Shown here one piece after another: positions 63,200 to 64,000 of a stretch of 64,000 nt of DNA. Origin of the DNA: Candidatus Methylophosphatis roskildensis (GTDB lineage: Bacteria > Pseudomonadota > Gammaproteobacteria > Burkholderiales > Rhodocyclaceae). Both the position numbers and the translations under genes were made by a program. A model generated the notes under the pieces. That model was given only the letters and a program-made list of their open reading frames with translations, did no database searches and was not told where the DNA came from. The DNA lies in the NCBI GenBank assembly GCA_016708905.1, contig JADJEV010000001.1, positions 558,001 to 622,000 of the forward strand, in the 5' to 3' direction. Within the stretch, counting starts at the first letter, position 1; the number at the start of each line of letters is the position of its first letter.

Positions 63200-64000
63200 T
63201 TGCTTGCCTCCTTTCGCTGATCCCGGCGGGAGGCAAGGCGATCCCCGTTGGGGGACGCTCTGCCCCCTTGGGGATGACGGTTCGACAGGATCTCTTGTGA
63301 CAAGAGACCACGCGGAATTCAGCGCTCTTTCGAGCGGGGTGATGTTGCAACCCCTATCCATCCGATTACAGGACGGCCTTCGCTTTCTCCGCGATCCTTT
63401 ACCCGCCGGCCCCTGGGCTTTCCTTGCGGTCAGCTTGCCCTTCCGGGCGGGACGACGGGCTTACCCTGTTCCACTTCGACGACACGAATGGGTTAGACCT
63501 TGCCTATGCACCGGTGGCGATACGTCAGCGTCCCCCAAACGGCTTATGGGAGGACCCGCCACTTACCGTTTTGGTTCGGGCTTATCAGCAGCTTTAGCCC
63601 GCTAACAATCACGGTGCGTTATCCGGCAATTCACATGTGTTGGTCATACCATCCAGCCTGGCACCTCATCCGCCGCGCTGCTGGCAGAATCGCGAACGTC
63701 CCTCGCGGGATCATTCGCACCTCATGGGTGGTTACGTTGTCAGGATCGCTTGGCACCTCCTCGTTGCCGAGGACGCACCGATCCCTAGACTACTGCTGGC
63801 TGAACAGCAGGTCTCGCTGACCGCGTTGCTGCGGTCGAGACAATCGTCAAAGTGGCTTACGCCACTCAGGTAAAGCTAGGTGTGCCATGTCTCAGGCACC
63901 TTTCACTCTAAGGCTCCGTTTCGCCAAGTGATACTGCCCTGGCTAGGCGAGCTACCTAAGCGACCATCAGGTCGCACAGCCGCATTTGTTGAGCGCCCGC
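63200..64000 (-). ncRNA. Intron B 5' ribozyme region and right flank
   Basis: No coding gene is supported. The segment 63200-63778 is probably intron B domains I-III. The rest up to the window end is either the 5' exon or more intron, depending on which GTGCG (63711, 63778 or 63977) is the true 5' end. Confidence 0.45.

Larger units (their letters stand above)
56754..63778 (-). mobile_element. Group II intron B, interrupted by intron A
   Basis: 3' end: domain V at 56795-56828 and a domain VI hairpin whose bulged A lies 7 bases before ...TACCCGAC (56754). The RT-HNH gene runs 63199-56849 with intron A removed. The 5' end is less sure: GTGCGTCC at 63778 is my choice, other GTGCG motifs lie at 63711 and 63977. 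It was inserted about 50 bases upstream of metX, in the same orientation. Confidence 0.75.

Overview
The window is a GC-rich bacterial chromosome segment. The gene content points to a betaproteobacterium, probably close to Rhodocyclales: a PilU-type retraction ATPase, a phasin (PHA storage), a HypX-containing [NiFe]-hydrogenase maturation set, a TorF porin/glnK/amtB operon, MetX-MetW, and tripartite tricarboxylate (Bug/TctAB) transport. The lineage is inferred from gene types and order; no rRNA or tRNA gene is visible.

Layout. 1-6.5 kb: end of pilU, an RlmL-type rRNA methyltransferase, HemJ, a MOSC protein and an epimerase-like protein on the minus strand, then a ferredoxin-reductase/HDOD pair. 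6.6-11.8 kb: the branched-chain amino-acid ABC operon livKHMGF (minus). 12-15.3 kb: cytochrome c551-type protein, DUF255 protein and a phasin with a good promoter. 15.3-27.5 kb: one long minus-strand nickel/hydrogenase block, hypA-B-F-C-D-E-X then nikR, a NiCoT permease and a TonB-dependent receptor; no hydrogenase structural gene is present. Palindromic heptad-repeat tracts lie between its genes and one is embedded in hypF. 27.8-46.5 kb: mostly housekeeping genes (GST, ilvD, lgt, nitrogen operon with a sigma-54/NtrC control region, ubiK, marR/cyt b561/two yceI, comM, Bcr-type exporter), followed by an unusual trio: a small protein, a PhoU/DUF47-fusion protein, and a PPDK-like protein that lacks the PEP-binding barrel. 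47-53.9 kb: a methyltransferase and a divergent tctC / lysR-tctB-tctA cassette bracketed by two direct copies of the 3' end of an AmpG-like permease gene. 53.6-56.7 kb: ampG-like, metW, metX.

56.75-64 kb is a nest of mobile DNA directly upstream of metX. A group II intron (B) whose RT-HNH gene starts at 63199 and ends at 56849 is split by a second group II intron (A, 57964-62625). The RT gene of intron A is in turn split by a serine-recombinase element (58886-61624) flanked by a 2-bp AA core. Computationally removing the inner pieces restores both RT reading frames (RT-A apart from one missing G). If the recombinase element is closed into a circle, an ATG at its right end joins in frame to a start-less ORF at its left end, so this accessory gene appears to be complete only in the excised circle. 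Two one-base deficits in G runs (one in RT-A, one in the recombinase) leave open whether these genes are decayed or the assembly has homopolymer errors.
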